From: Thermus sp. JCM 17653
Lineage (GTDB): Bacteria; Deinococcota; Deinococci; Deinococcales; Thermaceae
Assembly: GCA_001311585.1 (NCBI GenBank)
Contig: BBBN01000013.1
Location: 1-14,205 of the forward strand
Direction of reading: 5' to 3'
Length of the DNA stretch: 14,205 nt
Position numbers and translations under genes: made by a program. Shown one piece after another: positions 1 to 7,558 of this stretch. Under the pieces are notes generated by a model that ran no database searches, was not told where the DNA came from, and worked only from the letters and a program-made list of their open reading frames with translations. Positions within the stretch are counted from its first letter, which is position 1, and each line of letters starts with the position of its first letter.

Positions 1-653
1 CCCCCCGAAAGGACCACCTCCCCCGCCTCCAGCACCACCCCCCGGTCCGCCAGGGAAAGGGCCATCTTGGCGTTCTGCTCCACCAGGAGGAGGCTCACCC
101 CCTCCCCCTTGAGGGCGGCGAGGATGCGGAAGATCTCCTGGACGATGAGGGGGCGAGGCCCAAGGAAGGCTCGTCCAGGAGGAGGAGGCGGGGCCGGGCC
201 ATGAGGCGCGGCCGATGGCCAGCATCTGCTGCTCCCCCCCGGAGAGGGTCCCCGCGGGCTGGCGCCGCCTCTCCTCCAGGCGGGGGAAGAGGGCGTAAAC
301 CCGCTTGAGATCGGCCCTGAGGTCCTCTCCCCTCCTGAAGCGGGCGAAGCCCCGAGGAGGAGGTTGTCCTCCACGGGAAGACCGGGGAAGAGGGCCCGTC
401 CCTCAGGCACGAGGACCACCCCCCGCCGGAGGAGGGCCTCGGGGGTCCTTTGGGGGAAAGGCTCTCCCAGGAGGCGCACCTCCCCCTCGGCCCGGGCGAG
501 GCCGAGGATCCCCTTGAGGACGCTCGTCTTCCCCGCCCCGTTGGGGCCGATGAGGGCCAGGGCCTCCCCCTCCTCTAAGGCGAAAGAAACCCCGCGCGCG
601 GCCTCCAGGGCCCCGTAGCGCACCGTGAGGTCCCGCACCGCCAAGAGGCTCAT
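1..653 (-). CDS. livF: LivF-type ABC transporter ATP-binding protein, partial (C-terminus off the window), three frame breaks
   Basis: This is the second ATPase of a branched-chain-amino-acid-type (HAAT) importer, acting on the cytoplasmic face with the LivG domain encoded just upstream. It starts at ATG 653-651 with [19 protein letters not shown]. Walker A GPNGAGKT lies at about residues 37-44. After repair come a signature [15 protein letters not shown], Walker [15 protein letters not shown] and the switch region [19 protein letters not shown], all typical of LivF. The ATG overlaps the LivG stop codon (ATGA, 650-653), so the two are translationally coupled. About 218 of a usual 230-240 residues are visible; the gene runs off the left edge. 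The frame breaks three times, each fixed by adding one base: at 349-350 (GAF), at 206-207 (RALMAR) and in the G run 149-153 (LAPLIV). I read these as sequence errors. Family assignment is secure; the substrate is inferred only from context. Confidence 0.9.
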   Translation of the reverse strand, partial: MSLLAVRDLTVRYGALEAARGVSFALEEGEALALIGPNGAGKTSVLKGILGLARAEGEVRLLGEPFPQRTPEALLRRGVVLVPEGRALFPGLPVEDNLLLGASPASGGERTSGPISSGFTPSSPAWRRGGASPRGPSPGGSSRCWPSAAPHGPAPPPPPGRAFLGPRPLIVQEIFRILAALKGEGVSLLLVEQNAKMALSLADRGVVLEAGEVVLSG

Positions 654-2404
654 GCCGCCTCCACCTCCCCCAGGTAGGCCGCCCGCACCAAGGGGTTCCG
701 TTGCACCTCCTTGGGGGTGCCCTCGGCGATCTTCTCCCCGTAGTTCATCACCACCACCCGGTCGGCCAGGCCCATGACGAGGTCCATGTCGTGGTCCACC
801 AGGAGGACGGTGTACCCTTCCCGGGCGAGGGCCTTGAGGAGGTGGGCAAGCTCCCGCTTCTCCCCGGCCCTCAAGCCCGCCCCGGGTTCGTCCAGGAGGA
901 GGATCTCCGCTCCCGAGGCCAGAAGGCGGGCGATCTCCAAAAGGCGCTGTTGCCCCGCGGTAAGCCGGGAAGCGGCCTCCAGGGCGAGGTCCTCCAAACC
1001 CACCCGCTTGAGGGCCTGGTAGGCGGTGGCCAGGGCCCGCGCCTCCTCCTCCCGGTGGAGGCCGAAAAGGACCCGCAAGAACCCCGCCCGGGTGCGGGCG
1101 TAGGTGGCCAGGGCCGCGTTCTCCAGCACCGTCATCTCGGGGAAGATGTGGGGGTGCTGGAAGGTGCGGCCCAGGCCCAAGGGATGGATGCGGTGGGGCG
1201 GAAGCCCCGTGATCTCCCTCCCGAAGAGGAAAACCCTGCCTCCGTCCGGCGGGATGGCCCCGGTGACGAGGTGGAAGGTGGTGCTCTTCCCCGCCCCGTT
1301 GGGGCCGATGAGGGCCAGGATCTCTCCCCGCCTTAAGGCGAAGGAAACGCCGTTTACGGCAAGGAGCCCCCCAAAAGCCTTCTTGAGGCCCTGGGCCTCC
1401 AGGACCACCTCCCCCGGGGTGCCGGAAGGGGTGGGCAAAGGCAGGGGCTCGGCCTTCGATAGCCTCCCCTCCCCCTTCGGCGAAAAACGGGCCAGGAAGG
1501 GATAGACCCCCTTGGGAGCAAGAAGGAGAATGCCCGCCAGGACGAGGCCGTAGGCCACCGTCTCGTAGTTCCCCTGCCGCCCCAGGAGGAGGGGGAGGAG
1601 GTCCTTGAGCCAGTCCTCCAGGCCGGTGAAGAGGGCGGCCCCAAGCAAAACCCCGGGGATCGTCCCCACCCCCCCGGCCACGGCCATCACCAGGTACTTG
1701 ATGGAGGCCTCGAGGGAGAAGGGCGTGGGGTTCACGAAGCGGAGGAAGTGGGCGTAGAGGAACCCCGCAAGCCCCGCGATGCCCCCGGCGAGGAGAAAGG
1801 CCTTGAGGCGAAGGGCCGCCGGGTCCACCCCGAAGCTCGCCGCGGTGAGGGCGTCCCCCCGGAGGGCGAGGAGGGCCCGGCCTAAGCGGCTTTCCCGGAG
1901 GTTATAGAGGGCGAGGACGAGGAGGGCCAGGAGGAAAAGGCTTAAGAAGGCGTAGCGGAAGGGGGTGTCCAAGGGGAGGCCCAAGAGGACCAGGGCCGGG
2001 AGGTCCGTAAGCCCCGTGTGCCCCCCGGTGAGCCCCACCAGGTTCCCCGCCAGGATGTAGAGGGCCACCTGCCAGGCGATGGTGGAGAGGGGGAGGAAGT
2101 GCCCCTTGAGCCGGACGGTGAGGAGGCCCAGGACCAGGGCGAAGGCCAGGGTGAGGAGAAGCCCCAGGAGGAGGCCCGCCCAGGGGGAAAGGCCCGTCCC
2201 CTTGGCGAGGAGGGCGGTGGCGTAGGCCGCCACCCCCATGAAGGCCGCCTGGGCGAAGCTCGTCATCCCGCCAAGCCCGGTGAGGACGTAGAGGGAAAGG
2301 GCCACCAGGCCCGAGAGGGCGAAGAAGTTGAGGAGGGTGAGGTAGAAGGGAAAGGGGGATAAGGCCAAGGGCAAAAGGAGAAGCAGAAACCACCCGTAGC
2401 GCAT
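650..2404 (-). CDS. livM: LivM-LivG fusion: permease plus ATPase of a Liv-type ABC importer
   Basis: One uninterrupted 584-residue protein joins two subunits that are usually separate. Residues 1 to about 305 are a LivM permease: many hydrophobic helices and the family segment GLGGMTSFAQAAFMGVAAYA at about 44-63. After a proline-rich linker (about 309-332), residues 333-584 are a LivG ATPase: Walker A GPNGAGKST (368-376), Q-loop in GRTFQHPHIF, a signature variant LTAGQQ (482-487), Walker B ILLLDEP (502-508) and the LivG-like tail VDHDMDLVMGLADRVVVMNYG. (Residue numbers count from the GTG; subtract one for the ATG.) I chose ATG 2404-2402 over the adjacent GTG at 2407 because it leaves about 4 bases after the GGAGG inside the end of livH. 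Its first base is shared with the livH TGA, and its stop overlaps the livF ATG. It has no frame break, unlike nearly all its neighbours. Since livF is separate, the transporter would assemble from LivK, LivH, LivMG and LivF. Confidence 0.93.
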   Translation of the reverse strand: MRYGWFLLLLLPLALSPFPFYLTLLNFFALSGLVALSLYVLTGLGGMTSFAQAAFMGVAAYATALLAKGTGLSPWAGLLLGLLLTLAFALVLGLLTVRLKGHFLPLSTIAWQVALYILAGNLVGLTGGHTGLTDLPALVLLGLPLDTPFRYAFLSLFLLALLVLALYNLRESRLGRALLALRGDALTAASFGVDPAALRLKAFLLAGGIAGLAGFLYAHFLRFVNPTPFSLEASIKYLVMAVAGGVGTIPGVLLGAALFTGLEDWLKDLLPLLLGRQGNYETVAYGLVLAGILLLAPKGVYPFLARFSPKGEGRLSKAEPLPLPTPSGTPGEVVLEAQGLKKAFGGLLAVNGVSFALRRGEILALIGPNGAGKSTTFHLVTGAIPPDGGRVFLFGREITGLPPHRIHPLGLGRTFQHPHIFPEMTVLENAALATYARTRAGFLRVLFGLHREEEARALATAYQALKRVGLEDLALEAASRLTAGQQRLLEIARLLASGAEILLLDEPGAGLRAGEKRELAHLLKALAREGYTVLLVDHDMDLVMGLADRVVVMNYGEKIAEGTPKEVQRNPLVRAAYLGEVEAA

Positions 2405-3408
2405 CACTCCTCCACCGCCCGCGCCCTAAGGCTCTGAACCAGGAGGGCGGGCACCAAAAGCAAGAAGACCAAGGCCTCCTTGTAAGCGCTGGCGTAGAAG
2501 CTGGTAAAGCTCTCAAAAAGACCCACCAACAGCGCCCCCAGAAAGGCCACGGGGTAGCTTAAAAGCCCCCCCAGGATGGCCGCCACGAACCCCTTCAACC
2601 CCAGCATGAAGCCCATGAAGTAGGCGGCGTTGATAAGGGGCGCCAGGAGGAGCCCCGAGAGGGCCGCCATAAGACTCGCGATGGCGAAGGCCACCATCCC
2701 CGCCTCCTCCGGACGGATACCGCACAGCCTGGCCCCGAGTCGGCTTTCCGCCGCCGCCAAAAGGGCCTTGCCGTAGAGGGAGAGGCGAAAGAAGAGGTAA
2801 AGCCCCCCCGCAGCCGCCAAGGCGAACAGGAGCACCAGCACCCCCTGCCAGGAAAGCCCCACCAGGGCCTCCCCCTCCACCAGGGGAGCGGGGCGGAACT
2901 GCTCGGGACCGAAGAACACGAGCCCAAGCCCCTGGTAGGCCACGTGGAGCCCCACGGCCATGATGAGGTAGGCCAGCACCGTGGCCCCTCGATGTTCCCC
3001 TTCCGGGGAAGCAGCCCGCATGGGCTGGAAGAAAACCCGGTAGGTGGCAACCCCCAGGTAGACCACAAGAAGGAGGGCCGCCAGGTAGGCCACGGGAGGG
3101 GCTTTCAGGGCCAAGAGGAAGAGGAGGAAAAGCCCCGCCCCGCCCAGGAGGGGCAGGAGGGCCCCCCGGCCCCGGGTCAAAAGGGCCCAGGCCACCCCTA
3201 GGGCCAGGGCCAGCCAGAGGGTCCCGGGGAGCTTCCCCCCTTGGAGCCAGACCAGGGAGAGGGGAGCGAACATCATGAGCTCCCCAATGGGCACCAGGAT
3301 CACCCGGGTCACGGCGAAGACCAGGACCATGGCCAGGGCCAGGAGGCCGTAGACCACCCCGTTCTGCAGGGCGTCCAGGAAGAGAAGGCCGAGGATGGTG
3401 GCGTCCAT
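2404..3408 (-). CDS. livH: LivH-type ABC transporter permease
   Basis: This 334-residue integral membrane protein is the partner permease of the LivM domain. The N-terminus DALQNGVVYGLLALAMVLVF and the segment LIMAVGLHVAYQGLGLVFFG are LivH hallmarks. The cytoplasmic coupling region is RPEEAGMVAFAIASLMAALS, and the C-terminal helices GLKGFVAAILGGLLSYPVAF are also typical. It is somewhat longer than a usual LivH (about 290-310). The excess lies between the second helix and FFQPMRAAS, at about residues 58-125, where there are extra hydrophobic stretches. It starts at ATG 3408, three bases after the livK TAG, and its TGA overlaps the start of livM. The reading frame is unbroken. The class is sure; the transported compound is not determined by the sequence. 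Confidence 0.92.
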   Translation of the reverse strand: MDATILGLLFLDALQNGVVYGLLALAMVLVFAVTRVILVPIGELMMFAPLSLVWLQGGKLPGTLWLALALGVAWALLTRGRGALLPLLGGAGLFLLFLLALKAPPVAYLAALLLVVYLGVATYRVFFQPMRAASPEGEHRGATVLAYLIMAVGLHVAYQGLGLVFFGPEQFRPAPLVEGEALVGLSWQGVLVLLFALAAAGGLYLFFRLSLYGKALLAAAESRLGARLCGIRPEEAGMVAFAIASLMAALSGLLLAPLINAAYFMGFMLGLKGFVAAILGGLLSYPVAFLGALLVGLFESFTSFYASAYKEALVFLLLVPALLVQSLRARAVEE

Positions 3409-3411
3409 GGC

Positions 3412-4582
3412 CTAGCGGAAGGTGCGGATGAGCTTCCAGCGGCCCCCTTCCACCTGCACCATCACCGCGGCGTCCTCAAAGCGGAGGCCCAGGTGGTCCT
3501 CCTTGCTGAAGGTGAAGACGCCGTGGGTGGCCACCAGGCCCTTGGTGGCCTCGATCTCGTCCCGGAGGGCGGAGCGGAAGGCGGCGAGGTCCTTTTCGGG
3601 GTCCGCCTTCTTGAGGGCCCGCTCCAGGGCGGGCTTCAGGATGAGCCAGGCGTCCCAGGCATGCGCCCCGAAGGTGGAGTAGCTGCCGATGCCGTACCGG
3701 GCCTCGTAGCGCTGGATGTAGTCCAGGGCCACCCGCTTGGAGGGGAAGGCGCCGGGAAGCTGCTCCGCCACCAGGATGGGCCCGGCGGGGAGAAGGGTCC
3801 CCTCCACGTCCTTACCCCCTACCCGCAGGAAGTCGGGGTTCGCCACCCCGTGGGTCTGGTAGATGAGGCCCGCATAGCCCCGCTCCTTCAGGGTGCGCTG
3901 GGGAAGCACCGCTGGGGTACCGCTGGCCCCCACCAGCACGGCGTCGGGCCTGCGGGCGAGGATCCTCAAGGCCTGACCGGTGACGCTGGTGTCCGTGCGG
4001 TTGTACCGCTCCGAGACCACCAGCTGGAGGCCCTTGGCCTTGAGCTCGGCCTCAAAGAAGCGGGCCCAGCCCTCCCCGTAGCGTCGTTGAAGCCGATGTA
4101 GCCCACGGTCTTGACCCCGCGGGCCACCATGTCCGCCACGATGGCCCGGGCCATGAGCTCCTCCGTCTGCGGGGTCTTGAAGACCCAGAAGCGCTGGGCG
4201 TCCACGGGTAGATGATGTCCTTGCTGGCGGCCAAGGAGATCATGGGCACCTTGGCCTCGGCCACCACGGGGATCATCCCCAGGGAAGCCGGGGTGGTGGT
4301 GGTGCCCACCACGGCCACCACGCCCTCCTCCACCAGGCGCCTGGTGTTGCGCACCGCCTGGGTGGTGTCGGAGGCGTCGTCCAGGATGACGAATTCCACC
4401 TTCCTTCCCGCCACGCCCCCCGTGCGGGCCAGAAGGTCTTGCAGGAGGAGGAAGGTGTTCCGCTCGGGGATGCCCAAGGAGGCGGCGGGTCCCGTGGCCG
4501 AGACCACCACCCCCACCTTCAAGGCGCCTTGAGCCCACGCGGAGAGGGCCAACGCCAAAAGGGGTACCAACCAACGCTTCAT
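3412..4582 (-). CDS. livK: Liv-type periplasmic substrate-binding protein (two frame breaks)
   Basis: This is the receptor of the ABC importer, about 390 residues after repair. The signal peptide MKRWLVPLLALALSAWAQG has a likely signal-peptidase I site after AWA. The mature start LKVGVVVSATGPAASLGIP is the classic opening of the Peripla_BP_6 family. The conserved VVGTTTTPASLGMIPVVAEAK, YPVDAQRFWVFKTPQT and GYIGFNDAYGEGWARFFEAE follow, with AHAWDAWLILKPALERA near the C-terminus. Frame is lost at 4206-4208 (one G/C missing before VDAQRF) and at 4081-4082 (one base missing in NDAYGEG); both repairs restore an uninterrupted product. The start at ATG 4582 has a strong AGGAGG at 4588-4593, five bases upstream. 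It is the first gene of its own transcription unit, with promoter and operator described separately. Position next to the 4-HPA operon suggests an aromatic acid or aromatic amino acid ligand; this is inference. Confidence 0.88.
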
Positions 4583-4596
4583 CTTTTCCTCCTTTT

Positions 4597-4622
4597 CCCA
4601 CCGGGCTTGGGCCCGGAGTGGG
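4597..4622 (-). promoter_or_regulatory. Stable hairpin in the livK 5' leader
   Basis: On the transcribed strand, CCCAC and CCGGGC, separated by one unpaired T, face GCCCGG and GTGGG across a 4-base CCAA loop, giving an 11-bp stem with one bulge. It lies between the predicted start of transcription (about 4647) and the AGGAGG of livK (4588-4593), ending three bases before it. It has no T run, so it is not an obvious intrinsic terminator. It may protect the 5' end or restrict ribosome access; the structure is seen, the role is inferred. Confidence 0.5.
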
Positions 4623-4628
4623 GACGAA

Positions 4629-4642
4629 CAAACACCCGTTCG
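4629..4642. promoter_or_regulatory. Candidate PaaR-type operator downstream of the livK promoter
   Basis: The minus strand reads CGAACGGGTGTTTG. The consensus I recall for the Thermus thermophilus TetR-family repressor PaaR (controlled by phenylacetyl-CoA) is CNAACGNNCGTTNG; nine of its ten specified bases match, with T for C at position 9. It lies at about +5 to +18 relative to the predicted transcription start, a standard repressor position. A tandem half-site CCGAA immediately precedes it. The consensus is from memory and binding has not been shown. Confidence 0.45.
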
Positions 4643-4653
4643 GTTCGGATTCC

Positions 4654-4682
4654 AGTGTAAGAAGGGACCTTTGTCCCGTCAA
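4654..4682 (-). promoter_or_regulatory. Predicted sigma-70/SigA-type promoter for the livKHMGF operon
   Basis: The minus strand has -35 TTGACG (4682-4677, five of six consensus bases), a 17-base spacer and -10 TACACT (4659-4654, four of six). Transcription should begin near 4647. The spacer and neighbouring base contain a dyad, GGGAC-N4-GTCCC (4664-4677 on the plus strand), which could be a further regulator site. This independent promoter suggests that the transporter can be expressed apart from the hpa operon. Confidence 0.65.
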
Positions 4683-4703
4683 GGCCCGGGCTGGAACCGG
4701 GCC
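4683..4703 (-). terminator. Hairpin after hpaD, possible end of the hpa operon
   Basis: A 7-bp all-GC stem (GGCCCGG / CCGGGCC, loop of 7) starts 11 bases beyond the hpaD stop and ends against the -35 box of the livK promoter. There is no U tract, so it is a weak candidate by classical rules. Read-through from hpaD into livK cannot be excluded. Confidence 0.4.
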
Positions 4704-4714
4704 CTGGCCTCAGG

Positions 4715-5664
4715 TCACGTGCTCTGGGAGGCCGACAAGTGCCGAAGCTCCGTGGGTACGGGCCTTCCGTCAAGATCCAAAAGGGGGCTTCCCTCCAAGA
4801 ACCAGCTCTTGGGCGTGCGGTGCCCCCAGAGGGTCTGGCGGCGGGGGTCGTTCAGGCTCCAGCGCACCGGGGGCAGGTCGGGGTCCACGGTGAGGTAGTC
4901 GGAGGTGTAGAGCTCTAGGCGATGCCCGTCAGGATCGCGTAGGTAGAGGAACATGGCGTTGGAGATCCCGTGCCGCCCGGGGCCCCGCTCAATCTGGTCG
5001 GTGCGCATGGCCCCCGCCAGGATGTCCGCCGCCTTCAGCACGGCGAGGGGATCGGGGAGCCAGTAGGCGAAGTGGTGGAGCCTGGGGCCTTCCCCGTTGG
5101 TGAAGGCGATGTCGTGGACGTTGCCCTTGCGGTGGAGCCAGCTCGCCCAAAGCCTCCCCTCGTCATCCTCCGTGTACTCCGTGAGGCGGAAGCCGAAGAC
5201 CTCCTGGTAGAACCGCGTGGCCTCCCCCACCACGGGGGAGAAGACGTTGAGGTGGTCTATGCGCAAAACCCCGGGCCCCCGGTACTCGTGGTAGTTCTGG
5301 AGGACCCGGGGGAGCTTTTCCGCCTGGAAGTAGAAGGCCAAGGGATAGCCGAAGGGGTCCTGGAGGCGGAGGATTTCAGGCCTGCCCCAGTCGGACTCCA
5401 GCCGGTGGGGAAGCCCTTCCTGCCGGGCCCAGGCCAGGCCCTGCTCCAGGCCCTTCTCGTCCACCTTGAAGCCCAGGGCGCGCACCGCGGGGAAGGGGGC
5501 CTCGGTGAGCTTGAGGCTCCACTCCAGCTCCTCGTAGCCCCGGAGGTAGGCCGCCTTCTTCTCCCGGTGCTCCAGGCGGAAGCCAGAAGCCCCTGGTAGA
5601 ACTCCAGGCTCCTTTCCAGGTCCCGCACCCAAAGTTCCACAAACCCCACCCTCACGATGGCCAT
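4715..5664 (-). CDS. hpaD: 3,4-dihydroxyphenylacetate (homoprotocatechuate) 2,3-dioxygenase (one frame break)
   Basis: The enzyme opens the ring of homoprotocatechuate to 5-carboxymethyl-2-hydroxymuconate semialdehyde. The 316-residue reconstruction is a two-module vicinal-oxygen-chelate extradiol dioxygenase, starting MAIVRVGFVELWVRDLERSL. The three metal ligands can be placed: His in RIDHLNVFSP, the second His of LHHFAYWLP, and Glu in GHRLELYTSDY. The second-shell Asn of HLNVF and His of NVHDIAF also match the Brevibacterium/Arthrobacter-type homoprotocatechuate dioxygenases, unlike the unrelated LigB-type E. coli HpaD. I chose ATG 5664 because AGGAGG lies five bases upstream (5670-5675) and the first module is complete from there. 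It overlaps the 3' end of hpaC by 13 bases. One base is missing at about 5583-5584 (repair gives GLLGFRLEH). It is the last gene of the hpa operon. Confidence 0.9.
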
Positions 5665-6100
5665 ACCAACCTCCTGTAGCCCCTCTGGAAGTAGACCAAA
5701 GGAGGCCCCTCCTCCCCGAGCTCCACCCCCTCCACCCGGCCCACCACGATCCGGTGGTCCCCCCCGGGGTAGAGGGCGTGGAGGCGGCAGCGGAGGACGG
5801 CGAGGGCCCCCTTTACCCTTCCCTCCTCCAGGGCGATCCCCTCCCTGGGCCTTCCCGCAAAGTGCTCGGAGACCGCCTCCTGCCCCTCGCGGAGGAGGCT
5901 CACGGTGAAGGCCCCCGCCCCCTCGAGGACGGGGAGGAGCCGGGCCCGCTCGCTCACCGCCAGGGCCACGAGGGGGGGCTCGAGGCTTAGGGACATGAAG
6001 GCGGTGGCCGTCATCCCCCTTTCCTCCTCCCAAGCCTTGCCGCCACCACCGTGACCCCGCTGGCGAAGCGGGCGAGGGCCTCCTTGAAGGCCTCCTTCAT
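5652..6100 (-). CDS. hpaC: 4-HPA 3-monooxygenase, flavin reductase component (one frame break)
   Basis: HpaC uses NAD(P)H to reduce flavin, which diffuses to the oxygenase HpaB. After adding one G in the run at 6029-6031 the product is 149 residues, the size I expect for the small Thermus HpaC. The beginning [20 protein letters not shown] and the following GMTATAFMSLSLEPPLVALA are diagnostic of the flavin-reductase-like FMN/FAD-binding fold. GGDHRIVVGRV near residue 118 is the conserved histidine-containing segment near the flavin and nicotinamide site. The start ATG 6100-6098 overlaps the hpaB stop (ATGA), as expected for components made together. Without the repair, an alternative upstream start would give a spurious N-terminus. 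Confidence 0.9.
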
Positions 6101-7546
6101 GCCTGGACCTCCGCAAAGACCTCGAGGCTCCCCTTGAGGAAGGCGCGGATCCGTTCTTTGTAGGGCTCCTTGTCGTAGACCTGGTAGAGGGTCTGGTACA
6201 TGCGCACGGGGTCGCCGAAGAAGAAGCGCTCGTAGAGCTCCTGCCGGGCCCCGAAGCCGGAGAGGGTCATGTCCCAGGCCAGGCGGAAGAGGGCCACCCG
6301 CTCCTTGGCCTCGAGGGTGGCCCCCTGCAGGTACTTCTCCAAAAAGGGCCCGAGGGGCCCCTTGAAATCCTTCTCCGAGGGCAGGGTGATGAGGCCGCTG
6401 GCCCCGATCTGCTCCAGGATCTCCCGGATCCTGGGGTAAAGCCTCGGGTAGAGGTTCCTGGCCCCGTCCAAGGCCTTGCGGTCCGGGCAGAGAAGCCCGT
6501 AGGCGTTCTCCTTGGCTTCCTCCTCGGCCCGGGTCCAGAAGGCCTTCATGGCCTCGAGGTAGACGATGATCTCGGCGATCTTCTCCTGGACGTGGCCGTA
6601 GGCGTCCGCCCCGATGCCCTCGGCCATGAGGCGGCCACCCCCAAAAAGGCCTCGGTCTTCGCCGTCTTCAGGGCCACCACCTGGTGGGCCATGTGGTGGA
6701 GGGCCCCCGTGGCGGCGTAGGCGTTGTTGCAAAGCTCCACGTTCCCCAGGATGAAGACCCTTTCCCAAGGGACCAGGACGTCGTCAAAGACCACCAGGCA
6801 GTCCATCTCCTCGAGGCGGCTGGAGAGGGGGTGGTCGAAGGGGCTCTCCCCGCCCACCAGGGCCTCCCGGCAGACGAAGTGGAGGCCCGGGGTGGAGGTG
6901 GGCAGGGCAAAGGCGACGGCGTACTTCTCGCTCCCCGGCCCCTCCTTGAGGAGGGTGGAGGGGAAGATGAGGACCTCGTCCGCCAGGGGGAAGGTGGCCG
7001 TCATCCGGGCTCCCCGGACCACGATCCCCTTCTCCGTCTGCTTCACCACCCCCACGGGGATGTAGGGGTCGGGCTGGGCGGAAGGGGCTTGGCCCGGTTC
7101 ACCTGGGGGTTGGTGAGGGCGTGGGTGGTGGCGAGGTCCTGGTCCCGGAGGTAGCGGTAGTAGTTCCGGACGTTTTCGGCGAACTCCCCGAAGTAGTCAG
7201 CGCTCGCCGCGTAGGCCATGACCACGGCGTTGAGGTAGTCGGGGCTCCGCCCCATCATCCCCAGGTTCTGGTCGGCCCAGAGCTTGTAGGCCTGCCCCCG
7301 CCGCTTCAGGTCCTCCTTGGTTTTGGGGATGAGGAAGCTCATCCCGTGCCGCTTCCCGTCCTCCTCGTAGGTGAGGACCTCCCGGTGGCGGGGATCGTGC
7401 TGCAGGTCATAAAGGGCGGCCATGGTGCGCACGATCCCCCGGAAGACGGGGTGGGTGGTGGGGTCCTCCACCTTCTCCCCCTTGTACCAGAGGTTGGGGG
7501 GACGGGTCTTCAAGGCCTCCATGTACTCCGCTCCGGTCCTTGCCAT
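6097..7546 (-). CDS. hpaB: 4-hydroxyphenylacetate 3-monooxygenase, oxygenase component (two frame breaks)
   Basis: HpaB uses reduced FAD from HpaC and O2 to hydroxylate 4-HPA ortho to the phenol group. The reconstruction is 483 residues, close to the Thermus enzyme of known structure. Family landmarks in order: [40 protein letters not shown], the flavin-site strand [40 protein letters not shown], and a helical C-terminal domain with [20 protein letters not shown]. The start ATG 7546 follows GGGAGGT at 7552-7558 and lies 12 bases after the hpaE stop. The frame breaks at 7084-7087 (one C missing; repair gives [20 protein letters not shown]) and at 6631-6632 (one missing; repair gives [18 protein letters not shown]). 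Its TGA overlaps the hpaC ATG. Confidence 0.92.
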
Positions 7547-7558
7547 GGGCTACCTCCC

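Noticed and set aside
701..1336. Long plus-strand open frame opposite livMG
   Set aside because: It is antisense to the conserved LivG ATPase, has low-complexity His/Gly/Pro-rich content and matches no family; such shadows are expected at this GC content.
3241..4101. 286-codon plus-strand open frame opposite livH/livK
   Set aside because: It mirrors the codons of the two transporter genes and encodes repetitive Glu/Gly/His-rich sequence with no domain or ribosome site.
4683..4703. Strong intrinsic terminator separating hpaD from livK
   Set aside because: The hairpin exists but has no T run after it and abuts the next promoter, so I list it only as a weak candidate.
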